From: Paulinella micropora
Taxonomy: Eukaryota; Cercozoa; Imbricatea; Euglyphida
Assembly: GCA_009731375.1 (NCBI GenBank)
Contig: BJOX01000346.1
Location: forward strand, 281,387-312,297
Length of the DNA stretch: 30,911 nt
Direction of reading: 5' to 3'
The notes beneath the pieces were generated by a model. The model saw nothing but the letters and a program-made list of their open reading frames with translations. It was not told where the DNA came from and ran no database searches. Shown here in pieces: positions 20,897 through 30,911 of the stretch. Within the stretch, counting starts at the first letter, position 1; each line of letters opens with the position of its first letter. The translations under genes and the position numbers were made by a program.

Positions 20897-21547
20897 GTAT
20901 GTATAAATGTATGTATGTATAAATGTATGTATGTATAAATGTATGCATGTATGTATGTATGCATGTATGTATGTATGTATGCATGTATGTATGTATGTAT
21001 GTATGTATGTTTTTATGTTTTTATGTATGTGTATAGCACAAGAAGCATGGCCAAGGACATAAGCATAAAAAGCATATATGTATGTATGTGGTATGTATGT
21101 ATTTATGTATGTATGCATGTATGTATGCATGTATGATGATATAGCATAAAAATGTATGTATGTATGTATGGATGTATGTATGGATGTATGTATGTATGTA
21201 TGTTTGTATGTATGTGTATAGCACAAGAAGCATAGCAAAGGACATAAGCATAAAAAGCATATATGTATGTATGTGTGTATTTATGTATGTATGTATGTAT
21301 GCATGTATGTATGTATGCATGATGATATAGCATAAAAATGTATGTATGTATGTATGTATGTATGTATGTTTGTATGTTTGTATGTATGTGTATAGCACAA
21401 GAAGAAGCATGGGAAAGGACATAAGCATAAAAAGCGTATATGTATGTATGTGTGTATGCATGTATGTATGCATGTATGTATGTATGTTTGTATGTTTGTA
21501 TGTATGTATGTATGTATGTATGTTTGTATGTTTGTATGTATGTGTAT
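20897..21547 (+). pseudogene. TATG arrays with three 5'-half copies of exon 13
   Basis: Copies at 21037-21073, 21222-21258 and 21396-21435 each follow gtatag and read HKKHGQGHKHKK, HKKHSKGHKHKK and HKKKHGKGHKHKKR, then break at aaaaagc into TATG. The copy nearest the true exon is the most similar, so copies become more diverged with distance. The unit also includes a gatgatatagcataaaaatg spacer (21133, 21321). All have acceptors, none a donor. Confidence 0.78.
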
Positions 21548-21549
21548 AG

Positions 21550-21605
21550 CACAAGAAGAAGCATGGGAAAGGACATAAGCATAAAAAGCGAACATCAACT
21601 CAGAG
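21550..21605 (+). CDS. Exon 13 of the microexon gene (HKKKHGKGHKHKKRTSTQ)
   Basis: A 56-nt exon lies between acceptor tgtgtatag (AG at 21548-21549) and donor CAGAG|gtctgt (GT at 21606). Eighteen codons read HKKKHGKGHKHKKRTSTQ; AG is left and joins the first G of exon 14 to give Arg. The Lys/His-rich stretch, following exons 11-12, makes a basic patch of nearly 30 residues that could bind nucleic acid or acidic surfaces or serve as a nuclear signal. Which of these holds is unknown. Upstream copies lack the RTSTQ end, and one downstream copy has only that end. Confidence 0.8.
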
Positions 21606-21940
21606 GTCTGTATGTATATATGTACGTATGTGTATGTATGTATGTATGTATGTATGTATGTATGTATGTATGTATATGTGTGTGTGTGTATGTATGTATG
21701 TATGTATATATGTATATGTGTGTGTATGTATGTATGTATGTATGTATGTATGTATGTATGTATGTATGTATGTGTGTGTGTATGTATGTATGTGTGTGTA
21801 TGTATGTATGTATATATGTGTGTATGTATGTATGTATGTATGTATGTATGTATGTATATACACAAAGCGGACGTTAACTCAGAGGTCTGTATGTGTGTAT
21901 GTATGTATGTATGTATGTATGTACGTATGTATGTATGTGT
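21606..21940 (+). pseudogene. TATG array with one 3'-half copy of exon 13
   Basis: At 21863-21884 a copy of the exon end reads KRTLTQ then AG|gtctgt; ACA-TCA has become ACG-TTA. The post-donor sequence gtctgtatg is shared. It has no acceptor. The rest is TATG with TG runs. Confidence 0.72.
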
Positions 21941-21941
21941 A

Positions 21942-22294
21942 CATTACATTACGTTACATTTCATTACATTACATTACATTACATACAGTACATTACATTA
22001 CATTACATTACCTTACATTACCTTACCTTACCTTACCTTACATTACATTACCTTACATTACATTACATTACATTACATTACATTACCTTACCTTACATTA
22101 CATTACATTACCTTACCTTACCTCACATTACATTACATTACATTACATTACCTTACCTTACCTTACCTTACCTTACATTACATTACCCTACCTTACATTA
22201 CATTACATTACATTACATACCTTACCTTACCTTACCTTACCTTACCTTACATTACATTACCTTACATTACATTTACGTTACGTTACATTACATT
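21942..22294. repeat. (TTACA)n/(TTACC)n pentanucleotide array
   Basis: Pentanucleotide cattac/ccttac array. It is the reverse complement in sense of the TGTAA array that follows from 22358, so the repeat changes strand at the first exon 14 copy. Confidence 0.93.
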
Positions 22295-22312
22295 GTCTGT
22301 CTGTCTGGCATT

Positions 22313-23919
22313 GCATATTGCCAAGATGCTCAAGCTGAAGGAGAATGAAGAAGAGATGGAATGTAATGTAATGTAATGCCATGGAATGTAGCGTAATGTA
22401 ATGTAATGTAATGTAATGCAATGCAATATAATGTAATGTAATGTCATGTAATGTAATGTAATGTAATGTGACGTAACTTCACGTCGCATGAGGTCATGTA
22501 ATGTAATGTGATGTAATGTAATGTGATGTAATGTAATGTAAATGTAATGTAATGTAATGTAATGTAATGTAGCGTAATGTAATGTAATGGAATGGAATGC
22601 AAGGCGATGTAATTTAATGTAATGTAATGTAACGTAACGTGACGGGACGTAACGTAACGTATCGTCATGTAATATGATCTAGTGTGATGTCATGTAATGT
22701 AATGTAATATAGTGTATTGTAAAGTAATATAATGTTAATTATGTATGTATGTCTGTCTGTCTGTCTGTCCGGCAAGGCATATTGGCAAGATGCTGTCAAT
22801 ACTGAAGCCGAAGGAGAATGAAGAAGAGATGTAATGTAATGTAATGTAATGTAATGTAATGTAACGTAATGTAATGCAATGTAATGAAATGTAATGGTAA
22901 TGCAATGCAATGCAATGCAATGTAATGTAATGTAATGTAGTGTAATGTAATGTAGTGTAATGTAATGTAATGTAATGTAACGTAATGTAATGTAATGTAA
23001 TGCAAAGTAATACAATGCCATGTAATGTAATGTAATGTAATGCCTGTCTGTCTGGCAAGGCATATTGCCAAGATGCTGGGCATGAACAAACCGAAGGGGA
23101 ATGAAGAAGAGATGTAATGTAATGTAATGTAATGTAATGTAGCGTAATGTAATGTAATGTAATGTAAAAAGTAATACAATGCCATGTAATTAATGTAATG
23201 TAATGTAATGTAATCTAATATAATCTAATTTCATGCAATGTAATGCAAAGTAATCCAATGCCATGTAATGTAATGTAATGTAATGTAATATAATGCAACG
23301 TAATCCAATGCCATGTAATGTAATGTAATGTAATGTCTGTCTGTCTGGAAAGGCATATTGCCAAGATGCTGGGCATGCTCAAGCCGAAGGAGAATGAAGA
23401 AGAGATGTAATGTAATGTAATGTAATGTAATGTAATGTAATGTAATGTAATGTAATATAATGTAATGTAATGTAATGTAATGTAATGTAATGTAGCGTTA
23501 TGTAATGTAATGTAATGTAGTGTAATGCGATGCAAAGTAATACAATGTCATGTCATGTAATGTAATGTAATGTAATGTAATGTAATGTAATGTAATTCAA
23601 TGCCATGTGATGTAATGTAATTCAATGCCATGTGATGTAATGTAATGTAATGCAAATGTCTGTCTGTCTGGAAAGGCATATTGTCAAGATGCTGGGCATG
23701 CTCAAGCCGAAGGAGAATGAAGAAGAGATGAGATGTAATGTAATGTAATGTAACGTAATGTAATGTAGCGTTATGTAGCGTAATGTAATGTGATGCAATG
23801 CAATGCAAAGTAATACCATGTCATGTAATCTAATGTAATGTAATGTAATTTAATACAATGCCATGTAATGTAATGCCATGTAATGTCGGTCAGTCTGGCA
23901 AGGCATATTGCCAAGATGT
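22313..23919 (+). pseudogene. Six 5'-half copies of exon 14 in a TGTAA array
   Basis: Copies start at 22313 (degenerate junction), 22777, 23060, 23353, 23676 and 23903. Each follows ctgtctgtctgg(c/a)a(a)ag and reads HIAKMLGMLKPKENEEEM or a variant (MLKLKENEEEM, MLSILKPKENEEEM, MLGMNKPKGNEEEM), then becomes (TAATG)n exactly at gaagaagagatg. The last copy stops after gccaagatg. Copies nearest the true exon are most similar to it. All have the intron end, none a donor. Confidence 0.82.
22358..23900. repeat. (TGTAA)n pentanucleotide array
   Basis: Pentanucleotide taatg array with caatg, gcgta and ccatg variants, in five blocks separated by exon 14 fragments. Minus-strand frames of Leu-His-Tyr-Ile-Thr are artefacts. 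Confidence 0.95.
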
Positions 23920-23921
23920 AG

Positions 23922-23980
<59 letters not shown>

Positions 23981-24040
23981 AATGTATATTTGTATGTGTA
24001 TGTATATCTATATGCATATATATGTGTGTATGTCTGTCTA
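23920..24040. repeat. (TATATG)n hexanucleotide
   Basis: tatatg/tgtatg array starting at the last exon 14 fragment (gatgtagatgtatatg), ending at the intron end of the full exon 14. Confidence 0.92.
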
Positions 24041-24042
24041 AG

Positions 24043-24136
24043 GCATATTGCCAAGATGCTGGGCATGCTCAAGCCGAAGGAGAATGAAGAAGAGATGAGC
24101 ATCAAGGATAAGCTGTCGGCCGCGTACGGGGATTCG
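24043..24136 (+). CDS. Exon 14 of the microexon gene (HIAKMLGMLK...KLSAAYGDS)
   Basis: A 94-nt exon, the longest seen, lies between acceptor tgtctgtctaag (AG at 24041-24042) and donor GATTCG|gtagct (GT at 24137). The first G completes Arg with exon 13; 31 codons follow, beginning HIAKMLGMLKPKENEEEM and ending KLSAAYGDS; it ends in phase 0. The six truncated upstream copies keep this frame with conservative changes. The change from a basic patch (exons 12-13) to a mixed helix with an acidic NEEE run suggests a domain boundary. Family not recognised. Confidence 0.82.
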
Positions 24137-24178
24137 GTAGCTATCTATCTTTCTTTCTGTCTTTTTCTTTTTTTTTTT

Positions 24179-24255
<77 letters not shown>

Positions 24256-24371
24256 NNNNNNNNNNCTATATATATATATATCTATCTATCTATCTATCTA
24301 AGAGGTCTAAGAGGTGAGTACAGAGATAAGCTAGCTGTCTATCTATCTATCCATCTATCTATCTATCTGTG

Positions 24372-24403
<32 letters not shown>

Positions 24404-24412
24404 AAATCTATC

Positions 24413-24475
<63 letters not shown>
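24137..24475. repeat. Poly-T, 10-N gap and TATC microsatellite
   Basis: A T-run of about 75 (24181-24255) abuts an N gap (24256-24265), followed by TA and TATC. At 24301-24318 aggtctaagag|gtgagtacag looks like a strong donor after a few coding-like bases, possibly a lone 3' exon fragment, but no frame can be fixed. Confidence 0.8.
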
Positions 24476-25094
24476 GATTTTGCTCATGTCCACCCTTACG
24501 AAGATCCTTCGAGCCCTCGAAAAGAAGAGTCCAAAAGTGCACGTCCATCCGGACTATAAGTCACAACCCGGCATTGTCAACCCGGATTCCACCCACAGTG
24601 TTGACGCCGAGACATACTCTCATTTTCGTCCAAGAAGTGCCCCGAAAGAACCAATCGAAAGAAGAAAGCACCTGATTTTGCCATCAACACCAAGCGTATG
24701 GAAAGACATTGAAGAAGAACTCCAATCCGCCCTCCCTCTCATCCTCCCCTTATCTCTCATCCTGCATTCCGTCATAGCCGTCCAGTGTTGCATAGCCCGG
24801 GCTAGGTCCCTTCGGGGGTTTAGGCCTTTACACAATGTCATCATTGTAGCTTGCGCAAGCTTACGGTGCTCAAAACACTTGGACTAACGGCTTCCTTTTC
24901 TTTCTCTTCTTCCTTATCCTCCCCACTCTCCATTCCTAAATTGCCTTTTTCGTCAACGTCCTTCCTCCTCTTCTTTTTTCCAGAACACATTCTACCCGTG
25001 ATTCCCATCCCGGACACATGCACAGTACACAAATTACTGTTTGATGTGAAACTGCGTTCCTTTGCAAGGACTACATTCCTTTGCGACATCTCAT
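24476..25094 (+). mobile_element. Retrotransposon derivative: coding-like 5' part fused to 3' tail (copy 4)
   Basis: From 24487 a plus frame reads MSTLTKILRALEKKSPKV and continues, coding-like, past SAPKEPIERRKHLILPSTPS to SVWKDIEEELQSALP near 24735. At 24762 it joins ctgcattccgtcatagccgt, the start of the 3' tail that in the 18.9-kb copy follows endonuclease sequence. The bases before the junction differ completely between the two copies. The simplest reading is an internally deleted element in which upstream ORF sequence was joined to the tail. The full-length tail here runs to gcgacatctcatctatcc at 25094. Identity of the 5' part is inferred, not recognised. Confidence 0.55.
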
Positions 25095-25593
<499 letters not shown>

Positions 25594-25796
25594 GTATGTC
25601 TTAATATGTGTGTGTATGTGTGAGTGTGTAAGTGTATGTTTGTATATGTGTGCGTGTGGATATATATGCATGTATGTTTGACATACATACATACATACAT
25701 ACATACATACACACACACACAAACACACAAACACACACACACTTGCCTCGCTTCTTCTGCTGCTTCGAACTAAAGTTGCAAGGTATGTCTTAATAC

Positions 25797-25827
<31 letters not shown>

Positions 25828-25944
25828 TGTATATATANNNNNNNNNNGCATACACACACACAAACACACACGCACACAAAAACACACACACACATACATA
25901 CACACACACACACACACACCTCACGCGCCCGAGCATACATACAT

Positions 25945-25975
<31 letters not shown>

Positions 25976-26034
25976 CATACACATACACATACATATACAT
26001 ATACATACACATATACATATACATATTCATACAT
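25594..26034 (+). pseudogene. CA/TATG arrays with a second exon 15 3'-copy
   Basis: 25741-25782 repeats the exon 15 fragment almost exactly (aactaaagttgcaag for aactcaatttgcaag) with the same donor and the same following gtatgtcttaata. In the phase-0 frame it contains TAA. It too starts in (CA)n without an acceptor. A 10-N gap lies at 25838-25847; the remainder is CA, TATG and ACATAT repeat. Confidence 0.7.
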
Positions 26035-26036
26035 AG

Positions 26037-26081
26037 TTCATGGACTCTACTATGGCTCAAGGGAGAGAAGACAATATCTAC
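26037..26081 (+). CDS. Exon 16 of the microexon gene (FMDSTMAQGREDNIY)
   Basis: A 45-nt exon (15 codons, phase 0 at both ends) lies between AG (26035-26036, after tcatacat) and donor ATCTAC|gtaact (GT at 26082). It reads FMDSTMAQGREDNIY. The two downstream 3'-copies have TCG for TCT in the Ser codon, which is synonymous in this frame; in the alternative frame (HGLYYGSRERRQYL) the same change is Tyr to Asp. Phase fits exon 17. Confidence 0.62.
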
Positions 26082-27069
<988 letters not shown>

Positions 27070-27106
27070 CTTTATTTCTGTGAAAGCTGCCCGGGTCAAA
27101 TCGTTC

Positions 27107-27159
<53 letters not shown>

Positions 27160-27241
27160 GTATTATATATATATATATATATATATATATTTTATTCTTT
27201 CTTTCTGAGAAAGCTGCCCGAGTCAAATCGATCATTTATAC

Positions 27242-27296
<55 letters not shown>

Positions 27297-27397
27297 ATAT
27301 AATATAATATAATATAATATATGTATTATATATATATTTAATTCTTTCTGTGAAAGCTGCCCGGGTCAAATCGTTCCTTTATATATTTATATGTACG

Positions 27398-27445
<48 letters not shown>

Positions 27446-27638
27446 ATATATATATATGTAATATATGTAATATATATATATATATATATATTTAATTCTT
27501 TCTTTCTGTGAAAGCTGCCCCAGTCAAATCGTTCCTTTACATACATATATATATATATACATGTGTATATATATATCATATATGTATTATATATATTTAA
27601 TTCTTTCTTTCTGTGAAAGCTGCCCGAGTTAAATCGTT

Positions 27639-27642
<4 letters not shown>
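27070..27642 (-). pseudogene. Five inverted 5'-half copies of exon 17
   Basis: Copies at about 27070-27111, 27191-27238, 27338-27381, 27491-27540 and 27597-27642 read on the minus strand [13 protein letters not shown] or KERFDWGSFHRKK, homologous to [12 protein letters not shown] of the plus-strand array. They are separated by (TA)n. They run out into tttcttta-type sequence in place of the exon middle. Confidence 0.68.
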
Positions 27643-27679
<37 letters not shown>

Positions 27680-27710
27680 GTATTATATATTTTTTATATA
27701 TACATATATA

Positions 27711-27945
27711 GACATAGATATAGATATAGATATAGATATTGATATTGATATTGATATAGATATAGATATAGATATAGATATAGATATAGATATAGATACA
27801 GATACAGATACAGATACAGATAGAGATAGAGATATAGGTATAGGTATGGGTATAGGTATAGATATAGATATAGATATAGATATCAATATAGATATAGATA
27901 TAGGTATAGGTATAGGTATAAATATAGGTATAGGTATAGGTATAT
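27711..27945. repeat. (GATATA)n hexanucleotide with ordered variants
   Basis: Hexanucleotide gatata array in which variants come in runs: ttgata, then gatata, cagata, gagata, ggtata, gatata, ggtata again. The runs show local block copying. Ile-Asp frames across it are artefacts. Confidence 0.95.
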
Positions 27946-27960
27946 ATATATATATATATT

Positions 27961-28003
27961 GCCGAGTCAAAAACGTTTCTTGAGAGATAGAAGAATCACA
28001 CGC

Positions 28004-28040
<37 letters not shown>

Positions 28041-28175
28041 AGCCGAGTCAAAACGTTTCTTGAGAGATAGAAGAATCACACGTATTATACATATATATAT
28101 ATATATCTGTGTGTATACATACACACATACATTGCCGATTCAAAACGTTTCTTGAGAGATAGAAGAATCACACGC

Positions 28176-28208
<33 letters not shown>

Positions 28209-28252
28209 CCGAGTCAAAACGTTTCTTGAGAGATAGAAGAATCACACGTATT

Positions 28253-28288
<36 letters not shown>

Positions 28289-28432
28289 GTGTGTATATAT
28301 GTATACATACATTGCCGATGCAAAACTTTTCTTGAGAGATAGAAGAATCACACGTATTATATATATATATATATACATATACATATACATCGCCAAGTCA
28401 ACACGTTTCTTGAGAGATAGAAGAATCACACG

Positions 28433-28488
<56 letters not shown>

Positions 28489-28560
28489 CCGAGCCAAAAC
28501 GTTCCTTGAGAGATAGAAGAATCACACGTATTATATATATATACTGCGTCAAAACATTCC
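27961..28560 (-). pseudogene. Eight inverted copies of the exon 17 acceptor junction
   Basis: Units at about 27961, 28040, 28134, 28207, 28313, 28391, 28487 and 28541 (degenerate) read on the minus strand tgtgattcttctatctctcaag then aaacgttttgactcggc, i.e. a pyrimidine-rich intron end, AG and the first codons of exon 17 (KRFDSA). They show the intron end that the plus-strand copies lack. (TA)n separates the units. Confidence 0.7.
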
Positions 28561-28623
28561 TGAGATATTACACACACACACACACACATATATATATGTA
28601 TATATACAGAAAGCCCCCCCCCC

Positions 28624-28918
28624 NNNNNNNNNNNNNNNNNNNNNNNNNNNNNNNNNNNNNNNNNNNNNNNNNNNNNNNNNNNNNNNNNNNNNNNNNNNNN
28701 NNNNNNNNNNNNNNNNNNNNNNNNNNNNNNNNNNNNNNNNNNNNNNNNNNNNNNNNNNNNNNNNNNNNNNNNNNNNNNNNNNNNNNNNNNNNNNNNNNNN
28801 NNNNNNNNNNNNNNNNNNNNNNNNNNNNNNNNNNNNNNNNNNNNNNNNNNNNNNNNNNNNNNNNNNNNNNNNNNNNNNNNNNNNNNNNNNNNNNNNNNNN
28901 NNNNNNNNNNNNNNNNNN
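28624..28918. other. N gap (295)
   Basis: Unsequenced, preceded by a ten-base C-run. It lies between minus-strand and plus-strand exon 17 arrays. Confidence 1.
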
Positions 28919-28941
28919 ATATATATATATATATATATATA

Positions 28942-28984
28942 AAGGAACGGTTTGACTCAGCAAGCTTCCACAGTCGTCTGACAC

Positions 28985-29038
<54 letters not shown>

Positions 29039-29107
29039 ACATATATATATATATATATATATAAAGGAACGGTTTTACTCGGCAAGCTTCCACAGTCGTC
29101 TGACACA

Positions 29108-29145
<38 letters not shown>

Positions 29146-29198
29146 TATAAAGGAACGGTTTGACTCAGCAAGCTTCCACGTCGTGTGACACAGATATA

Positions 29199-29283
<85 letters not shown>

Positions 29284-29505
29284 AAATATAAAGGAACGGT
29301 TTGACTCAGCAAGCTTTCACAGTCGTCTCACACAGATATATAATTTTATATATATATGTAAAGGAACGGTTTGACTCAGCAAGCTTCTACAGTCGTCTGA
29401 ATTATATATATACATATATATACATATATACATATATATATATATATTATATATATATATAAAGGAACGGTTTGACTCAGCAAGCTTCCAAAGTCGTCTG
29501 ACAGA
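28942..29505 (+). pseudogene. Six plus-strand 5'-half copies of exon 17
   Basis: Copies start at about 28942, 29064, 29149, 29291, 29361 and 29462. Each reads [15 protein letters not shown] or close variants and then breaks at cacagat(at) or gtctga into (TA)n. The copy nearest the true exon has the same AAAGTCGTC as it. None has a donor. They begin in (TA)n with aaag as the only acceptor-like AG. Confidence 0.75.
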
Positions 29506-29563
29506 TCATAACCTACCTACCCACCTACCTACCTACCTACCTACCTACCTACTATATATAAAG

Positions 29564-29640
29564 GAACGGTTTGACTCAACAAGCTTCCAAAGTCGTCTCG
29601 CGCAGATACGGGAAGATCACAGAGAGGAAAATCGTTACAG
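29564..29640 (+). CDS. Exon 17 of the microexon gene (ERFDSTSFQSRLAQ...NRY)
   Basis: A 77-nt exon lies between AAG (29561-29563) and donor TTACAG|gtgctt (GT at 29641). Twenty-five codons start ERFDSTSFQSRLAQ and end EENRY, with AG left for the next exon, which is not in the window. It is a charged helical segment. The acceptor boundary is supported by the eight inverted junction copies, which show a pyrimidine-rich intron end before the same point. Six 5'-copies upstream and one good 3'-copy downstream (30563-30612, SRLGQLHKERREESRY) keep the frame, with conservative differences. Confidence 0.8.
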
Positions 29641-29687
29641 GTGCTTGTTCTTGTGTGTTGTTGTTGTTGTTGTTAGTATTATTGTTA

Positions 29688-29725
<38 letters not shown>

Positions 29726-29744
29726 GTTGTTGTTGTTGTTGTTG

Positions 29745-29778
<34 letters not shown>

Positions 29779-29920
29779 CATATATATATATATATATTCT
29801 TTTTACAACCGTCTGCCACAGATACAGAAGGAACACAAATTATTATTATTATTGTTATTATTATCATATATATATATATATATACTTTTTACAACCGTCT
29901 GCCACAGATGCAGATTATTA

Positions 29921-29957
<37 letters not shown>

Positions 29958-29958
29958 C

Positions 29959-29996
<38 letters not shown>

Positions 29997-30052
29997 ACTT
30001 TTTACAACCGTCTGCTGCAGATACAGATTGTTATTATCATTATTATCATTAC

Positions 30053-30103
<51 letters not shown>

Positions 30104-30260
30104 CATTGTTATTATTATTCTTATTATTATTATTAATATTCTTATTAATATTATTATTAATATTATTATTATTATTATTGTTTTTGATGTTGTTGTTGTT
30201 TTAGTAGTAGTAGTAGAAGAAGAAGAAGAAGAAGCAGCAGAAGAAGAAGAAGAAGAAGCA

Positions 30261-30295
<35 letters not shown>

Positions 30296-30405
30296 AGAAG
30301 AAGAAGAAGAAGAAGAAGAAGAAGAAGAAGAAGAAGAAGAAGAAGAAGAAGCAGAAGAAGAAGAAGAAGAAGAAGAAGAAGAAGAAGAAGAAGAAGAAGA
30401 AGAAG

Positions 30406-30437
<32 letters not shown>

Positions 30438-30472
30438 GCAGAAGTAGCAGTAGCAGTAGTAGTAGCAGTAGC

Positions 30473-30506
<34 letters not shown>

Positions 30507-30613
30507 TATATTATCTTTAAAAAAAAAAAAATTAAAAAATAAAAAAATAAAATAAAAAAAATCAGCCGTCTGGGACAGTTACATAAAGAACGCAGAGAGG
30601 AAAGCAGATACAT
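29641..30613 (+). pseudogene. TTA/TTG/GAA arrays with four internal or 3' copies of exon 17
   Basis: Fragments at about 29804-29840, 29889-29915, 29998-30028 and 30563-30612 match the middle of exon 17 (acaaccgtctgccacagat; last one agccgtctgggacag onward). The first three begin and end inside the exon; the fourth runs to its end but reads TACAT where the donor would be TACAG|gt. Intron sequence after it (ttacttcttattcttgtttttg) resembles that after the true donor. Confidence 0.7.
30207..30510. repeat. (GAA)n/(GTA)n trinucleotide tract
   Basis: agt then gaa array of about 230 nt with gca interruptions, then agt/agc. Purine-rich on this strand, the complement of the tract at 8647-8836, and triplex-prone. 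Glu-rich frames are artefacts. Confidence 0.95.
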
Positions 30614-30660
30614 TTACTTCTTATTCTTGTTTTTGTTGTTATTGTTATTATTATTATTAC

Positions 30661-30694
<34 letters not shown>

Positions 30695-30707
30695 GTTATT
30701 ATTATTA

Positions 30708-30751
<44 letters not shown>

Positions 30752-30911
30752 GTTTTTGATGTTGTTGTTGTTGTTGTAGTAGAAGAAGAAGAAGAAGAAG
30801 CAGAAGAAGAAGAAGCAGAAGAAGAAGAAGAAGAAGAAGAAGAAGAAGAAGAAGAAGAAGAAGAAGAAGAAGAAGAAGAAGAAGAAGAAGAAGAAGAAGA
30901 AGAAGAAGATG
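30614..30911. repeat. (TTA)n, (TTG)n and (GAA)n arrays to the window end
   Basis: This repeats the order TTA - gtttttgatgttgttgttg - agt - GAA found at 30040-30240, so the whole module (exon 17 fragment plus TTA plus GAA) has been duplicated. No gene is visible. Confidence 0.92.

Noticed and set aside
24181-24255. Poly-T as the poly-A tail of a minus-strand retrocopy
   Set aside because: No element-like sequence lies next to it on the minus strand; it begins in TTTCTTT repeat and ends at a gap.
26037-26081. Exon 16 read as HGLYYGSRERRQYL
   Set aside because: The T-to-G change in the copies is non-synonymous in this frame and synonymous in the FMDSTMAQ frame, and phase with exon 17 fails.

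Overview
This window is eukaryotic nuclear DNA, probably from an animal. Spliceosomal introns are visible, together with a fragment of an R2-type (restriction-like-endonuclease) non-LTR retrotransposon, a tRNA-like SINE head, a MITE and a foldback element. The species cannot be named from the sequence. By eye, well over 80% of the window is simple sequence: TATC/GATA, TTAC, TATG, TTACA/TGTAA, ACATAC, GATATA, TA, CT, CA, TTA/AAT and GAA/TTC arrays, interrupted by ten N gaps that often sit beside G, C, A or T homopolymers. Every long open frame in the window is translated microsatellite and none is a gene.

Between the arrays lies what reads as one plus-strand gene made of 17 very small exons (23-94 nt, 879 nt in total) spread over about 29 kb: 433-481, 1347-1433, 4435-4506, 6494-6516, 9003-9043, 9891-9921, 12682-12736, 14677-14745, 16916-16945, 19312-19344, 20181-20225, 20867-20896, 21550-21605, 24043-24136, 25552-25593, 26037-26081 and 29564-29640. 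All but one (25552-25593, whose acceptor is missing) have an AG before and a GT after, all are open, and their reading phases agree across the 15 junctions that can be tested, four of which split a codon. The conceptual product is about 293 residues, highly charged, helical and lysine-rich, with no start or stop codon inside the window. I cannot name it with confidence. The first two exons loosely recall the C-terminal end of a formin FH2 domain and its charged tail.

Most of these exons are accompanied by truncated copies of themselves embedded in the flanking microsatellite. On the plus strand, copies keeping the exon's 5' end (with the acceptor AG) lie only upstream of the full exon, and copies keeping the 3' end (with the donor GT) lie only downstream. 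That is what tandem duplication gives when one breakpoint is inside the exon and the other is in the neighbouring repeat. The largest series are at 1780-4364 (exon 3), 10170-13929 (exon 7), 22313-23919 (exon 14) and 27070-30612 (exon 17). Two series also contain inverted blocks.

Other contents: an R2-like retrotransposon 3' end (18495-19034) and three further copies of its tail (2708-3014, 13229-13355 minus, 24762-25094), one fused to unrelated coding-like sequence; three copies of a GC-rich hairpin element; a 198-bp MITE; a tRNA-like SINE head; a 420-bp duplicated unit; a 1.8-kb TTAC array; and a 20-22-bp minisatellite. All interpretations come from reading the sequence; no database search was run.
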